A DNA stretch of 64,000 bases, taken from contig NC_133060.1 in the NCBI RefSeq assembly GCF_048771995.1, positions 1,855,501 through 1,919,500 on the forward strand, given 5' to 3'. Positions 33,701-48,700 of this stretch are shown here, piece by piece. The first letter of the stretch is position 1. Each line of letters opens with the position of its first letter. Under the pieces are notes generated by a model. The model had not been told where the DNA came from, made no database searches, and saw only the letters and a program-made list of their open reading frames with translations. The DNA comes from Taeniopygia guttata. Taxonomy: Eukaryota; Chordata; Aves; Passeriformes; Estrildidae. Position numbers and translations under genes: made by a program.

Positions 33701-36700
33701 TAATTCCGAACCCCAATTTCCCAGGATTTTAACCCAAAACTCTCCCCCCCAGTGGAGCACAGCATCATCCAGACGGAATTCTACCAGAAATCCCTGGATT
33801 CAAATTTCAATTACAAATCCTCAATTTTCCAGGGATTTTGAGCGGAAATCCTGATTTATTTTGAATATTAATTACAAATCCCCAATTTTCCCATGATTTT
33901 AATCTAAAATCCCAATTTTCCTGGGATTTTGAGTAGAAATCTCCAATTTTCTTGGGATTTTGAGTAAAAATCCTCAATTTTCCCAGGATTTTGAGTGGAA
34001 ATCCTGATCTTTTTTTCAGATCCCAAATTTTCCTGGGATTTTGATCAAAAATCCCCAATTTTTCTGGGATTTTGAGTAGAAATCTCCAATTTTCCTGGGA
34101 TTTTGAGTAGAAATCTCCAATTTTCCTGGAATTTTGAGTAGAAATCTCCGATTTTCTTGGAATTTTCAACAGAAATCTCCAATTTCCCATGATTTTGATA
34201 AAAAATCCCCAATTTTCCTGGAATTTTGAATAGAAATCTCAAATTTTCATGGATTTTAAGTTCAAATTCCCAATTTCCTGGGATTTTGATCAAAAATCCC
34301 CAATTTTCGTGGGATTTTGAGTAGAAATCTCCAATTTTCTTGGGATTTTGAGTAGAAATCTTCAATTTTCCCGGGAATTTGGGTGGAAATCCTGATTTTT
34401 TTTCAGATCCCAAATTTTCCTGGGATTTTGATCAAAAATTCCCGATTTTCCTGGGACTTTGAGTAGAAATCTCCAATTTTCCTGGGATTTGGAGTAGAAA
34501 TCCCAAATTTTCCTGGAATTTACATACAAATCCCCAATTTCCCATGATTTTGATAAAAATTCCCAATTTTCCTGGAATTTTAATTTTAAATCCCCAATTT
34601 TCCTGGAATTTTGAGTAGAAATCTCCGATTTTCTTGGAATTTTCAACAGAAATCTCCAATTTCCCATGATTTTGATCAAAAATTCTCGATTTTCCTGGGA
34701 TTTTGAGTAGAAATCTCCAATTTTTCCTGGGATTTTGAGTACAAATGCCAAATTTTCTTGGATTTTAAGTACAAATCCCCAATTTTCCTGAGATTTTGAG
34801 TAGAAATCCCAAATTTTCTTGGATTTTAAGTAGAAATCCCCAACTTCCCATGATTTTGATCAAAAATCCCCCATTTTCCTGGAATTTTGACCAAAAATCC
34901 CAATTTTCCTGGGATTTTGAGTAGAAATCTCCAATTTTCCTGTGATTTTGAGTGGAAATCCTGAATTTTTTTTCAGATCCAAAATTTTCCTGGAATTTCG
35001 AGCAGAAATCTCCAATTTTCTTGGAATTTTCAACAGAAATCTCCAATTTTCTTGGAATTTTCATTAAAAATCCCCAATTTTCCTGGGATTTTGAGTAGAA
35101 ATCTCAAATTTTCTTGGATTTTAGGTACAAATCCCCAATTTCCCATGATTTTGACCAAAAATCCCTAATTTTCCTGGGATTTTGAGTAGAAATATCAAAT
35201 TTTCCTAGGATTTTGAGTGGAAATCCTGATTTTTTTTTCAGATCCCAAATTTTCCTGTGATTTTGATCAAAAATTTCCGATTTTCCTGGGATTTTGAGTA
35301 GAAATCTCCAATTTTTCCTGGGATTTTGAGTACAAATGCCAAATTTTCTTGGATTTTGAGTAGGAATCCCCAATTTTTCTGGAATTTTGAGAAGAAATCC
35401 CAAATTTTCTTGGATTTTAAGTAGAAATCCCCAATTTCCCATGATTTTATTCAAAATCCCCAAATTTCCTGGAACTTTCATTAAAAATCCCCAATTTTCC
35501 TGGGATTTTGAGTAGAAATCTCCAATTTTCTTGGAATTTCCAACAGAAATCTCCAATTTCTCCGTGATTTCGAGCCAAAATCCTAATTAATTTTTATATT
35601 TTAATTCCAAACCCCCAATTTCCCAGGATTTTAACCCAAAATCCCTCTCCCCCCCAGTGGAGCACAGCATCATCCAGACGGAATTCTACCAGAAATCCCT
35701 GGATTCAAATTTAAATTACAAATCCTCAATTTTCCAGGGATTTTGAGTGGAAATCCTGATTTATTTTGAATATTAATTACAATTCCCCAATTTTCCCATG
35801 ATTTTGATGAAAAATCCCCAATTTTCCTGGAATTTTGAGTAGAAATCCCAAATTTTCTTGGATTTTAGGTACAAATCCCCAATTTCCCATGATTTTGATC
35901 AAAAATTCCTGATTTTCCTGAGATTTTGAGTAGAAATCCCAAATTTTCTTGGATTTTAATTACAAATCCCCAATTTCCGGTGATTTTGATCAAAAATTCC
36001 CGATTTTCCTGGGATTTTGAGTAGAAATCTCAAATTTTCTTGGATTTTAAGTACAAATCCCCATTTTTCCTGGGATTTGGAGTAGAAATCCCAAATTTTC
36101 CTGGAATTTACATACAAATCCCCAATTTCCCATGATTTTGATAGAAATTCCCAATTTTCCTGGAATTTTCATTAAAAATTCCCAATTTTCCTGGAATTTT
36201 CATTAAAATTCCCCAATTTTCCTGGGATTTTGAGTAGAAATCTCAAATTTTCCTGGGATTTTGAGTGGAAATCCTGATTTTTTTTCATATCCCAAATTTT
36301 CCTGGAATTTTGAGTAGAAATCTCAGATTTTCTTGGAATTTCGAGCAGAAATCCCCAATTTTCCTGGAATTTCGAGCAGAAATCTCCGATTTTCTTGGAA
36401 TTTTCAACAGAAATCTCCAATTTTTTCCAAAATTATTTTTATTTTTTAATTCCAAACCCCAATTTCCCACGATTTTAACCCAAAATCCCTCTCCCCCCCA
36501 GTGGAGCACAGCATCATCCAGACGGAATTCTACCAGAAATCCCTGGATTCGGCTCCGGACAGCGAGGAGTTCATGTTCGACTTCGACGGCGACGAGATTT
36601 TCCACGTGGAGAAGGAGGAGACGGTTTGGAGGCTGCCGGAATTCCAGGAATTCGCCAGTTTCGAGGCGCAGGGAGCGCTGCAGAACCTCGCCATCGACAA

Positions 36701-39700
36701 GCAGAACCTGGAGAGCTCCATGGCCGCCTACAACCGATCCCGCATCCCCAGCGGTAACCCGATCCCACACGGAATTCCCAAAAATTTTTGGGGGAGTTTT
36801 GGGGAATTTTGGTGGTTTGGGATGAGGTTGGAGGGGTTTGAAGCGATTTCGGGGGGTTTCGACCCCGATTTCAGAAGGTTCTTCCTGGTGGAATCCCAAA
36901 ATTTGGTGTTCCTCAAACCCAATCCCAGTTGGATCTGACCCAATCCCAGTTGGATCTGACCCCAATTCCATGGAATTTAAACCAAATTCCAGAAGGTTCC
37001 TGGTGGAATTCCAAAGTTTGGTGTTCCTCAAACCCAATCCCAGTTGGATCTGATCCAAATTTCAGGGGATTTCAACCCAATTTTAGGGAAATCCGACCCC
37101 AATTCCAGAAGGTTCCTGGTGGAATCCCAAAATTTGGTGTTCCTCAAACCCAATCCCAGTTGGATCCGACCACAATTCCAGGAATTTCAACCCAAACATC
37201 CAACCAGAGCTCCATGGCCGCCTACAACCGATCCCGCATCCCCAGCGGTAACCCCAGCCCGGATGGAATTCCCAAAAATTTGGGCGGTTTGGGATGAGGT
37301 TGGAGGGGTTTGAAGTGATTTTGGGGGGTTTCGACCCCGATTTCAGAAGGTTCTTCCTGGTGGAATTCCAAAATTTGGTGTTCCTCAAACCCAATCCCAG
37401 TTGGATCCAACTCAACCCAACTGGATCCAACCCAATCCCAGTTGGATCCAACCAAATTTTAGGGGATTTTGACCCAATTTTAGGGAAATCCGACCCCAAT
37501 TCCAGAAGGTTCCTGGTGGAATCCCAAAATTTGGTGTTCTTCAAACCCAATCCCACTTGGATCCGACCCCAATTCCATGGAATTTAAACCCAATTCCAGA
37601 AGGTTCCTGGTGGAATCCCAAATTTTGGTGTCCCTCAAACCCAATCCCAGTTGGATCCAACCCCAAATCCAGAGGATTTCAACCCAATTCCAGAAGGTTC
37701 CTGGTGGAATTCCAAAATTTGGTGTCCCTCAAACCCAATCCCAGTTGGATCCAACTCAACCCCAGTTGGTTCCAACCCAATCCCCATTGGATCCGACCCA
37801 ATTCCAGGGGATTTCAACCCAAATATCCAACCTCAATTCCAGAAGGTTCCAGGTGGAATTCCAAAATTTGGTGTCCCTCAAACCCAATCCCAGTTGGATC
37901 CAACCCAATGAAAGATGGATCTAACCCAATCCCAGTTGGATCCAACCCAATTCCAGGAGATTTCAACCCAAACATCCAAACCCAATTCCAGAAGGTTCCT
38001 GGTGGAATCCCAAACTTTGGTGTTCCTCAAACCCAACCCCAGTTGAATCCAACCCAATTCCAGGGGATTTCAACCCAAACATCCAACCAGAGCTCCATGG
38101 CCGCCTACAACCGATCCCGGATCCCCAGCGGTAACCGGATCCCACACGGAATTCCCGAAAAATTTGGGAGGGTTTTGGAGAATTTTGGGGGTTTGGGATG
38201 AGGTTGGAGGGGTTTGAAGCGATTTCGGGGGGTTTCGACCCTGATTTCAGAAGGTTCTTCCTGGTGGAATTCCATAATTTGGTGTTCCTCAAACCCAATC
38301 CCAGTTGGATCCAACTCAACCCAACTAGATCCAACCCAATCCTCGTTGGATCCAACCCCAATTCCATGGAATTTAAACCCAATTCCAGAAGGTTCCTGGT
38401 GGAATCCCAAAATTTGGTGTTCCTCAAACCCAATCCCAGTTGGATCCGACCCAATCCCAGTTGGATCCGACCCAATCCCAGTTGAATCCAACCCAATTCC
38501 AGGGGATTTCAACCCAAACATCCAACCAGAGCTCCATGGCCGCCTACAACCGATCCCGGATCCCCAGCGGTAACCCGATCCCACACAGAATTCCCGAAAA
38601 TTTGGGGGGTTTGGGATGAGGTTGGAGGGGTTTGAGGCGACCGACCCAGTTTCAAGGGATTCAAACCCAAAAATCCAACCCCAATTCCAGAAGGATCCTG
38701 GTGGAATTCCAAAATTTGGTGTTCCTCAAACCTAATCCCAGTTGGATCCAAGTTAATCCAACTGTTTCCAACCCCATCCCAGTTGGATCCAACCCAATTT
38801 CAGGGTATTTCAACCCAAAAATCCAACTCCAATTCCAGAAGGTTCCTGGTGGAATCCCAAAATTTGGTGTCCCTCAAACCCAATCCAAACTTGATCCAAC
38901 CCAACCCCAGTTGGATCCAGCCCAATCCCAGTTGGATCCGACCCAATTCCAAGGGATTTCAACCCAAAAATCCAACCCCAATTCCAGAAGGTTCCTGGTG
39001 GAATCCCAAACTTTGGTGTTCCTCAAACCCAACCCCAGTTGGATCCAACTCAACCCAGTTGGTTCCAACCCAATCCTAGATGGATCCGACCCAGTTCCAG
39101 GAGATTTCAACCCAAACATCCAACGGCAATTCCAGAAGGTTCCTGGTGGAATTCCAAACTTTGGTGTCCCTCAAACCCAACCCCAGTTGGTTCCAACTCA
39201 ACCCAACTGGATCCAACCCAACCCCAGTTGGATCCGACCCAATTTCAGGGGATTTGAACCCAAAAATCTGACCCCAATTCCAGAAGGTTCTTGGTGGAAT
39301 CCCAAAATTTGGTGTTCCTCAAACCCAATCCCAGTTGGATCCAACTCAACCCAACTGGATCCAACCCAATCCCGGTTGGATCCAACCCAATCCCAGTTGG
39401 ATCCGACCCAATTTTGGGGCATTTAAACCCAATTTTAGGGAAATCCAACCCCAATTCCAGAAGGTTCCTGGAGGAATTCCAAAATTTGGTGTTCCTCAAA
39501 CCCAATCCCAGTTGGATCCGACCCCAAATCCAGAGGATTTCAACCCAATTCCAGAAGGTTCCAGGTGGAATCCCAAATTTTGGTGTTCCTCAAACCCAAT
39601 CCCAGTTGGATCTAACTCAACCCAACTGGATTAAACCCAATCCTCATTGGATCCAAATCCAATTCCATGGAATTTTAACCCAATTCCAGAAGGTTCCTGG

Positions 39701-42700
39701 TGGAATTCCAAAATTTGGTGTTCCTCAAACCCAATCCCAGTTGGATCCAACCCCATCCCAGTTGGATCCGACCCCAAATCCAGAGGATTTCAACCCAATT
39801 CCAGAAGGTTCCTGGTGGAATCCCAAACTTTGGTGTCCCTCAAACCCAATCCCAGTTGGATCCGACCCCAATTCCAGGAATTTCAACCCAAACATCCAAC
39901 CAGAGCTCCATGGCCGCCTACAACAGATCCCGCATTCCCAGCGGTAACCCCAGCCCGGGTGGAATTCCCAAAAATTTTTGGGGGAATTTGGGAAAATTTC
40001 GGGGATTTGGGATGAGGTTGGAGGGGTTTGAAGCGATTTCGGGGGGTTTTGACCCCGATTTCAGAAGGTTCCTGGTGGAATCCCAAAATTTGGTGTTCCT
40101 CAAACCCAATCCCAGTTGGATCCAACCCCAATTCCATGGAATTTAAACCCAATTCCAGAAGGTTCCTGGTGGAATTCCCAAAATTTGGTGTCCCTCAAAC
40201 CCAATCCCAGTTGGATCTGACCGAATTTTAGGGGATTTCGACCCAATTTTAGGGAAATCCGACCCCAATTCCAGAAGGTTCCTGGTGGAATTCCAAACTT
40301 TGGTGTCCCTCAAACCCAATCCCAGTCGGATCCGACCCCAAATCCAGAGGATTTCAACCCCATTCCAGAAGGTTCCTGGTGGAATTCCAAAATTTGGTGT
40401 CCCTCAAACCTAATCCCAGTCCGATCCGACCCCAATTCCATGGAATTTAAACCAAATTCCAGAAGGTTCCTGGTAGAATCCCAAAATTTGGTGTCCCTCA
40501 AACCCAATCCCAGTTGGATCCGACCCAATTTCAGGGCATTTCAACCCAATTTTGGGGAAATCCGACCCCAATTCCAGAAGGTTCCTGGTAGAATCCCAAA
40601 TTTTGGTGTTCCTCAAACCCAATCCCAGTTGGATCCGACCCCAATTCCATAGAATTTCAACCCAAACATCCAACCAGAGCTCCATGGCCGCCTACAACCG
40701 ATCCCGCATTCCCAGTGGTAACCCCAGCCCGGACGGAATTCCCAAAAAATTTGGGGGGTTTTGGGGAATTTTGGGGGTTTGGGATGAGGTTGGAGGGCTT
40801 AGAAGCGATTTCAGGGGGTTTCGACCCCAATTCCAGAAGGTTCTTCCTGGTGGAATTCCAAAATTTGGTGTCCCTCAAACCCAATCCAAACTTGATCCAA
40901 CCCAATGAAAGATGGATCCAACCCAATCCCAGGGGATTTCAACCCAAAAATCCGACCCCAATTCCAGAAGGTTCCTGGTGGAATTCCAAAGTTTGGTGTT
41001 CCTCAAACCCAACCCCAGTTGGATCTGACCCAATCCCAGTTGGATCCGACCCAATTCCATGGAATTTAAACCCAATTCCAGAAGGTTCCTGGTGGAATTC
41101 CAAAATTTGGTGTCCCTCAAACCCAATCCCAATTGGATAGACCCAATTCCAGGAATTTCAACCCAAACATCCAACCAGAGCTCCATGGCCGCCTACAACC
41201 GATCCCGCATTCCCAGCAGTAACCCCATCCCGGACGCAATTCCCAAAAAATTTGGGGGGTTTGGGATGAGGTTGGAGGGGTTTGAAGCGATTTCGGGGGG
41301 TTTCGACCCTGATTCCAGAAGGTTCTTCCTGGTGGAATTCCAAATTTTGGTGTTCCTCAAACCCAATCCAAACTTGATCCAACCCAATGAAAGATGGATC
41401 CAACCCCAGTCCCAGTTGGATCCGACCCAATCCCAGTTGGATCCAACCCCAATTCCAGAAGGTTCCTGGTGGAATTCCAAAATTTGGTGTCCCTCAAACC
41501 CAATCCCAGTTGAATCCAACCAAATTTTAGGGGATTTCGACCCAATTTTAGGGAAATCCGACCCCAATTCCAGAAGGTTCCTGGTGGAATCCCAAATTTT
41601 GGTGTTCCTCAAACCCAATCCAAACTTGATCCAACCCAACCCCAGTTGGATCCGACCCAATCCCAGTTGGATCCGATCCCAATTCCATGGAATTTAAACC
41701 CAATTCCAGAAGGTTCCTGGTGGAATTCCAAAATTTGGTGTCCCTCAAACCCAATCCCAGTTGGATCCAACCCAATCCCAGTTGGATCCGACCCCAATTC
41801 CAGGGGATTTCAACCCAAAAATCCAACCCCAATTCCAGAAGGTTCCTGGTGGAATCCCAAAAATTGGTGTTCCTCAAACCCAATCCCAGTTGGATCCGAC
41901 CCAATTTTAGTGGGTTTCAACCCAATTTTAGGGAAATCCGACCCCAATTCCAGAAGGTTCCTGGTGGAATCCCAAAATTTGGTGTTCCTCAAACACAATC
42001 CCAGTTGGATCCAACCCAATTCCAGGGGATTTCAACCCAAACATCCAACCCCAATTCCAGAAGGTTCTTGGTGGAATCCCAAACTTTGGTGTTCCTCCGA
42101 CCCAACCCCAGTTGGTTCCAACCCAACCCCAGTTGGATCGACCTCAACCCCAACTGGTTCCAACTCAATCCCAGTTGGACCCAACCCAATTTCAGAGGAT
42201 TTCAACCCAAAAATCCAACCCCAATTCCAGAAGGATCCTGGTGGAATTCCAAACTTTGGTGTCCCTCAAACCCAATCCAAACTTGATCCAACCCAATGAA
42301 AGATGGATCCAACCCAATCCCAGTTGGATCCAACCCAATCCCAGTTGGATCTCACCCAATTCCAGGGGATTCAAACCCAAAAATCCAACATCAATTCCAG
42401 AAGGTTCCTGGTGGAATTCCAAAATTTGGTGTCCCTCAAACCCAATCCAAACTTGATCCAACCCAACCCCAGTTGGTTCCAACTCAATTCCAGTTGGATC
42501 CGACCCAATTCCAGGGGATTTCAACCCAAAAATCCGACCCCAATTCCAGAAGGTTTCTGGTGGAATTCCAAAATTTGGTTTCCCTCAAACACAACCCCAC
42601 TTGGATCCAACTCAATGAAAGATGGATCCAACCCAATCCCAGTTCAATCGAACTCAATCCCAGTTAGATCCAACCCAATCCTAGATGGATCCAACCCAAT

Positions 42701-45700
42701 TCTAGGAGATTTCAACCCAAAAATCCAACCCCAATTCCAGAAGGTTCCTGGTGGAATTCCAAAGTTTGGTGTCCCTCAAACCCAACCCCATTTGGTTCCA
42801 ACCCAATTCCAGGAGATTTCAACCTAAACATCCAACGGTAATTCCAGAAGGTTCCTGGTGGAATCCCAAAATTTGGTGTCCCTCAAACCCAATCCCAGTT
42901 GGATCCAACTCAATGAAAGATGGATCCAACCCAATCCCAGTTGGATCCGACCCAATTTCAGGGGATTCCAACCCAAAAATCCAACCCCAATTCCAGAAGG
43001 TTCCTGGTGGAATCCCAAACTTTGGTGTTCCTCCGACCCAATCCCAGTTGGATCCAACTTAATCCCAATTGGATCCAATTTAACCCCTGTTGGTTCCAAC
43101 CCAATCCCAGTTGGATCCAACCCAATCCTAGATGGATCCGACCCAATTTCAGGGGATTTGAACCCAAAAATCCGACCCCAATTCCAGAAGGTTCCTGGTG
43201 GAATCCCAAAGTTTGGTGTCCCTCAAACCCAAACCCAGTTGGATCCAACCCAATGAAAGATGGATCCAACCCAACCCCAGTTGGATCCGACCCAATTTCG
43301 GCAGATTTCAACCCAAACATCCAAGCCAAATTCCAGAAGCTTCCTGGTGGAATCCCAAACTTTGGTGTCCCTCAAACCCAATCCCAGTTGGTTCCAACCC
43401 AACCCAACTGGTTCCAACCCAATCCCAGTTGGATCCGACCCAATTTCAGGGGATTTCAACCCAAAAATCCAACCCCAATTCCAGAAGGTTCCTGGTGGAA
43501 TCCCAAAATTTGGTGTCCCTCAAACCCAACCCCAGTTGGATCCAACCCAATTCCAGGGGATTTCAACCCAAACATCCGACCCCAATTCCAGAAGGTTCCT
43601 GGTGGAATCCCAAACTTTGGTGTCCCTCAAACCCAATCCCAGTTGGATCCAACCCAATCCTAGATGGATCCGACCCAATTTCAGGGGATTTCAACCCAAA
43701 CATCCATGCCAAATTCCAGAAGGTTCCTGGTGGAATCCCAAACTTTGGTGTCCCTCAAACCCAATCCCAGTTGGATCCAACCCAATCCTAGATGGATCCG
43801 AACCATTTCCAAGGGATTTCAACCCAAACATCCAACGGCAATTCCAGAAGGTTCCTGGTGGAATTCCAAACTTTGGTGTCCCTCAAACCCAACCCCAGTT
43901 GGATCCAACCCAATTTCAGGAGATTTCAACCCAAGAATCCAGCCCCAATTTCAGAAGGATCCTGGTGGAATCCCAAAATTTGGTGTCCCTCAAACCCATC
44001 CCCAGTTGGTTCCAACCCAACCCCAGTTGGATCCAACCCCATTCCCGACCACCCCACCCCAAATCCCACCTTTTCCCGATTCCCGGCCCCCAGAGCCCCC
44101 GGAAGTGGCCGTGTTCCCCAAGCACCCGGTGGAGGACGAGGAGCCCAACATCCTGATCTGCTCCGTCACCAAGTTCTGGCCGGCGGCGCTGGGGGTGACG
44201 TGGCTGCGCAACGGGGCGCCGGTGACGCGCGGCGTCCTGGAGACGCCAATCCCGGCCGGGCCCCGCCCGATCCCGGGGGATTCCAACCCAGTTCCGGCCT
44301 CGGGGGTTCCTCAGCCCAATCCCAGTTGGATCCGACCCAATTTCAGGGGATTCAAACCCAAAAATCCGACCCCAATTCCAGAAGGTTCCAGGTGGAATCC
44401 CAAACTTTGGTGTTCCTCAAACCCAACCCCAGTTGGATCCAACCCAATCCCAGTTGGATCCGACCCAATCCTAGATGGATCCGACCCAATTCCAGGGGAT
44501 TTCAACCCAAACATCCAAGCCCAATTCCAGAAGGTTCGTGGTGGAATTCCAAAGTTTGGTGTCCCTCAAACCAAAGCCCAGTTGGTTCCAACCCAATCCC
44601 AGTTGGATCCGACCCAATTCCAGGGGATTTCAACCCAAAAATCTGACCCCAATTCCAGAAGGTTCCTGGTGGGATCCCAAACTTTGGTGTCCCTCAAACC
44701 CAATCCCAGTTGGATCCAACCCAATCCCAGTTGGTTCCAACCCATTTTCAGGGGATTCAAACCCAAAAATCTGACCCCAATTCCAGAAGGTTCCTGGTGG
44801 AATCCCAAACTTTGGTGTTCCTCAAACCCAATCCAAACTTGATCCAACTCAATGAAAGATGGTTCCAACCCAATCCTAGATGGGTCTGACCCAATTTTGG
44901 CAGATTTCAACCCAAACATCCAAGCCAAATTCCAGAAGGTTCCTGGTGGAATTCCAAACTTTGGTGTCCCTCAAACCCAATCCCAGTTGGATCCAACCCA
45001 ATCCTAGATGGATCCGACCCATTTCCAGGGGATTTCAACCCAAACATCCAACCCCAATTCCAGAAGGTTTCTGGTGGAATTCCAAACTTTGGTGTCCCTC
45101 AAACCCAATTGCATCTAACTTAATCCAACTGGTTCCAACCCAATCCCAGTTGGATCCAACTCAACCCCAGTTGGTTCCAACCCAATTCCAAGGGATTTCA
45201 ACCCAAACATCCAACGGCAATTGCAGAAGGTTCCTGGTGGAATTCCAAACTTTGGTGTCCCTCAAAGCCAATCCCACTTGGATCCAACCCCAATTCCATG
45301 GAATTTAAGCCAAATTCCAGAAGGTTCCTGGTGGAATCCCAAACTTTGGTGTCCCTCAAACCCAATCCCAGTTGGATCCGACCCAATTTCAGGGGATTTC
45401 AACCCAAGAATCCAACCCCAATTCCAGAAGGTTCCTGGTGGAATCCCAAACTTTGGTGTCCCTCAAACCCAATCCCAGTTGGATCCAACCCAATTCCCGA
45501 CCACCCCACCCCAAATCCCAACTTTTCCCGATTCCCGGCCCCCAGAGCCCCCGGAAGTGGCCGTGTTCCCCAAGCACCCGGTGGAGGACGAGGAGCCCAA
45601 CATCCTGATCTGCTCCGTCACCAAGTTCTGGCCGGCGGCGCTGGGGGTGACGTGGCTGCGCAACGGGGCGCCGGTGACGCGCGGCGTCCTGGAGACGCCG

Positions 45701-48700
45701 TTCTACCCCGACCGCGACTTCACCTTCCGCAAGTTCTCCTACCTGCCCTTCGTGCCCGCGCCCGGCGACTACTACGACTGCCAGGTGGAGCACGAGGGGT
45801 TGGCCAAGCCCGCCAAGATGCATTGGGGTGAGATTTGGGGGTTTTGGGAAAAAAAAATCCAAATTTTGGGGGAAAAAATTATGGTTTTTTTGGGGGAAAA
45901 TGGGGGTTTTTGGGGAAAAAATGTGGGGTTTTGGTGGAAAAAATTGGATTTTTGGGGTTTTGGAGAAATTGGGATTTGGGGTTATCAGGACTGCCAGGTG
46001 GAGCACAACGGGATTTGGGGTTTTTGGGATTTTTGGAAAAAAATTATTGGTGTTTTTTGGGAAAAAATGGAGGTTTTGGGGGAAAAATTGGATTTTTCGC
46101 GGAAAAAAAATTGGATTTTTGGGGTTTGGAAAAGTGGGATTTGGGGTCTGCAAGGTGGACCATGAGGGCTTGGCCAAGCCCACCAAGATGCATTGGGGTG
46201 AGATTTGGGGGTTTTGGGAAAAAAAATCTGAATTTTGGGGGAAAAAATATGGGGTTTTGGGTGGAAAATGGGGTTTTTTTGGGAAAAAAAATGGGATTTT
46301 TTGGGTTTTTGGTTTGGGAAAATTGGGATTTGGAATTTGTAAGGGTTGGCCAAGCCCACCAAGATGCATTGGGGTGAGATTTGGGGGTTTTGGGAAAAAA
46401 AATCTGAATTTTGGGGAGAAATATGGGATTTTTTGGGAAAAAATTGGATTTTTGGGTTAAAAATAAGGGTTTTTTGAGAAAAAAATAGGATTTTTGGGGT
46501 TTGGGAAAATGGGGATTTGGGGTTGTCAGGTGGGCCATGAGGGGATTTGGGGTTTTTGGCATTTTTGGGAAAAAAATTATGGTGTGTTTGGGGAAAAATA
46601 TGGGGTTTGGGGGGAAATGGGGGTTTTGGGGGAAAAAAATGGGATTTTTGAGGGATTGGGATTTGGAATTTGTAAGGGATGGCCAAGCCTGGAAAGATGA
46701 GATTTGGGGTTTTTGGGGAAAAAAATGGGGTTTTTAGGAAAAAAATGGGATTTTTGGGGGAAAAATGGAGGTTTTGGAGGAAAAATGGGATTTTTCGCGG
46801 AAAAAAAAATTGATTTTTAGGGTTTGGGAAAATTGGGATTTGGGATTTGCAAGGTGGAGCAGGAAGGGATGGCCAGGATGCATTGGGGTGAGATTTGGTG
46901 TTTTTGGGAAAAAATGGGACAAAATTTGGGGTTTTTAGGGAAAAAACGGGATTTTTGGGAAAAAATAATGGGGTTTTGGGGAAAAAATGGGATTTTTGGG
47001 GTTTGGGACAATTGGGATTTGGGTTATTAGGATGGCAAGGTGGAGTAGGAAGGGATGGCCAAGCCCACCAAGATGCATTGGGGTGAGATTTGGGGGTTCT
47101 GGGAAAAAAAATTATGGGGTTTTTGGGGAAAAATGGGATTTTTGGGGAAAAATAATGGGGTTTTGGGGAAAAAAATTGGATTTTTGAGGTTTTTGGTTTG
47201 GGAAAATTGGGATTTGGAATTTGTAAGGGATGGCCAAACTTGGAAATATGAGATTTGGGGCTTTTGGGAAAAAAATTATGGTGTTTTTAGGGTAAAATGG
47301 GATTTTTGGGAAAAAAATAAGGGTTTTTTGGAGAAAAAATGGGATTTTTGGGGTTTGGGAAAAGTGGGATTTGGGGTTTGCAAGGTGGAGCAGGAAGGGA
47401 TGGCCAAGCCTGGAAAGATGCTTTGGGGTGAGATTTGGGGGTTTTGGGAAAAAAAATCTAAATATTGGGGGGAAAATATGGGGTTTTTGGGGGAAAAATG
47501 GGGGGTTTTGGGAAAAAATGGGATTTTGGTGGAAAAAAAATTGGATTTTTGGGGTTTGGGAAAATGGGGATTTGGGGTTATCACGACTGCCAGGTGGAGC
47601 ACGAGGGGATTTGGGGGTTTTGGCATTTTTGGGATTTTTTTGATTTTTGGGAAAAAAAATCATGGTGTTTTTTGGGAAAAATGGAGGTTTTTGGGAAAAA
47701 AATGGGGTTTTGGTGGAAAAAAATTGATTTTTGGGGTTTGGGAAAAGTGGGATTTGGGATTTGCAAGGTGGAGCAGGAAGGGATGGCCAAGCCCACCTAG
47801 ATGCATTGGGGTGAGATTTGGGGATTTTGGGAAAAAAAATTATGGGGTTTTGTGGAAAAAATGGGATTTTTGGGGAAAAAACCCCAAGATTTTGGGGGAA
47901 AAAATTGGATTTTTGGGGTTTGGGAAAATTGGGATTTGGGGTTATTAGGATGGCAAGGTGGAGCAGGAAGGGATGGCCAAGCCCACCAAGATGCATTGGG
48001 GTGAGATTTGGGATTTTTGGGAAAAAAATGGGACAAAATTTGGGGTTTTTAGGAAAAAATGGGATTTTGGGGAAAAAAATATGGGGTTTTGGGGAAAAAA
48101 TTGGATTTTTGGGGTTTGGGACAATTGGGATTTGGGATTTGCAAGGTGGAGCACGAGGGGTTGGCCAAGCCCACCAAGATGGATTGGGGTGAGATTTGGG
48201 GGTTTTGGGAAAAAAATTTAAATTTTGGGGGAAAAAATATGGGGTTTTGGGGGGAAAAAAATGGGTTTTTGGGGTTTGGGAAAAGTGGGATTTGGGGTTT
48301 GCAAGGTGGAGCAGGAAGGGATGGGCAAGTCCACCAAGATGCATTGGGGTGAGATTTGGGGGTTTTGGGAAAAAAATGGGACAAAACTATGGGGTTTTTG
48401 GGGGAAAAAAAGGGATTTTTGGGAAAAAATAAGGTTTTTTTTGGAGAAAAAATGGGATTTTTGGGGTTTGGGAAAAGTGGGATTTGGGATTTGCAAGGTG
48501 GAGCAGGAAGGGACGGCCAAGCATGGAAAGATGGATTGGGGTGAGATTTGGGGATTTTGGGAAAAAAAATTATGGGGTTTTTGGGGGGAAATATGGGATT
48601 TTTTTGGGAAAAAATGGGATTTTTTTGGGAAAAAAATGGGATTTTTGGGGTTTGGGACAATTGGGATTTGGGTTATTAGGATGGCAAGGTGGAGCAGGAA

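Larger units (their letters stand above)
32936..36440. repeat. Intron 1 array b of IIA
   Basis: Units of about 42-45 bp around TCCTGGGATTTTGAGTAGAA and ATCCCCAATTTTC. It holds two copies of the start of exon 2 (33753 and 35658), listed separately. Confidence 0.9.
36780..45480. repeat. Intron 2 array of IIA
   Basis: Roughly 90-100 bp units combine CCAGAAGGTTCCTGGTGGAA, TTTGGTGTTCCTCAAACCCA and CCCAGTTGGATCCAACCCAA, with local amplification of the last block. It covers 8.7 kb and carries fragments of exons 2 and 3. Open frames across it are repeat translation. Confidence 0.92.

Noticed and set aside
44094-44247. Alternative exon 3 of IIA
   Set aside because: It has the acceptor but lacks the donor, the second cysteine and half the domain, so it cannot replace exon 3.
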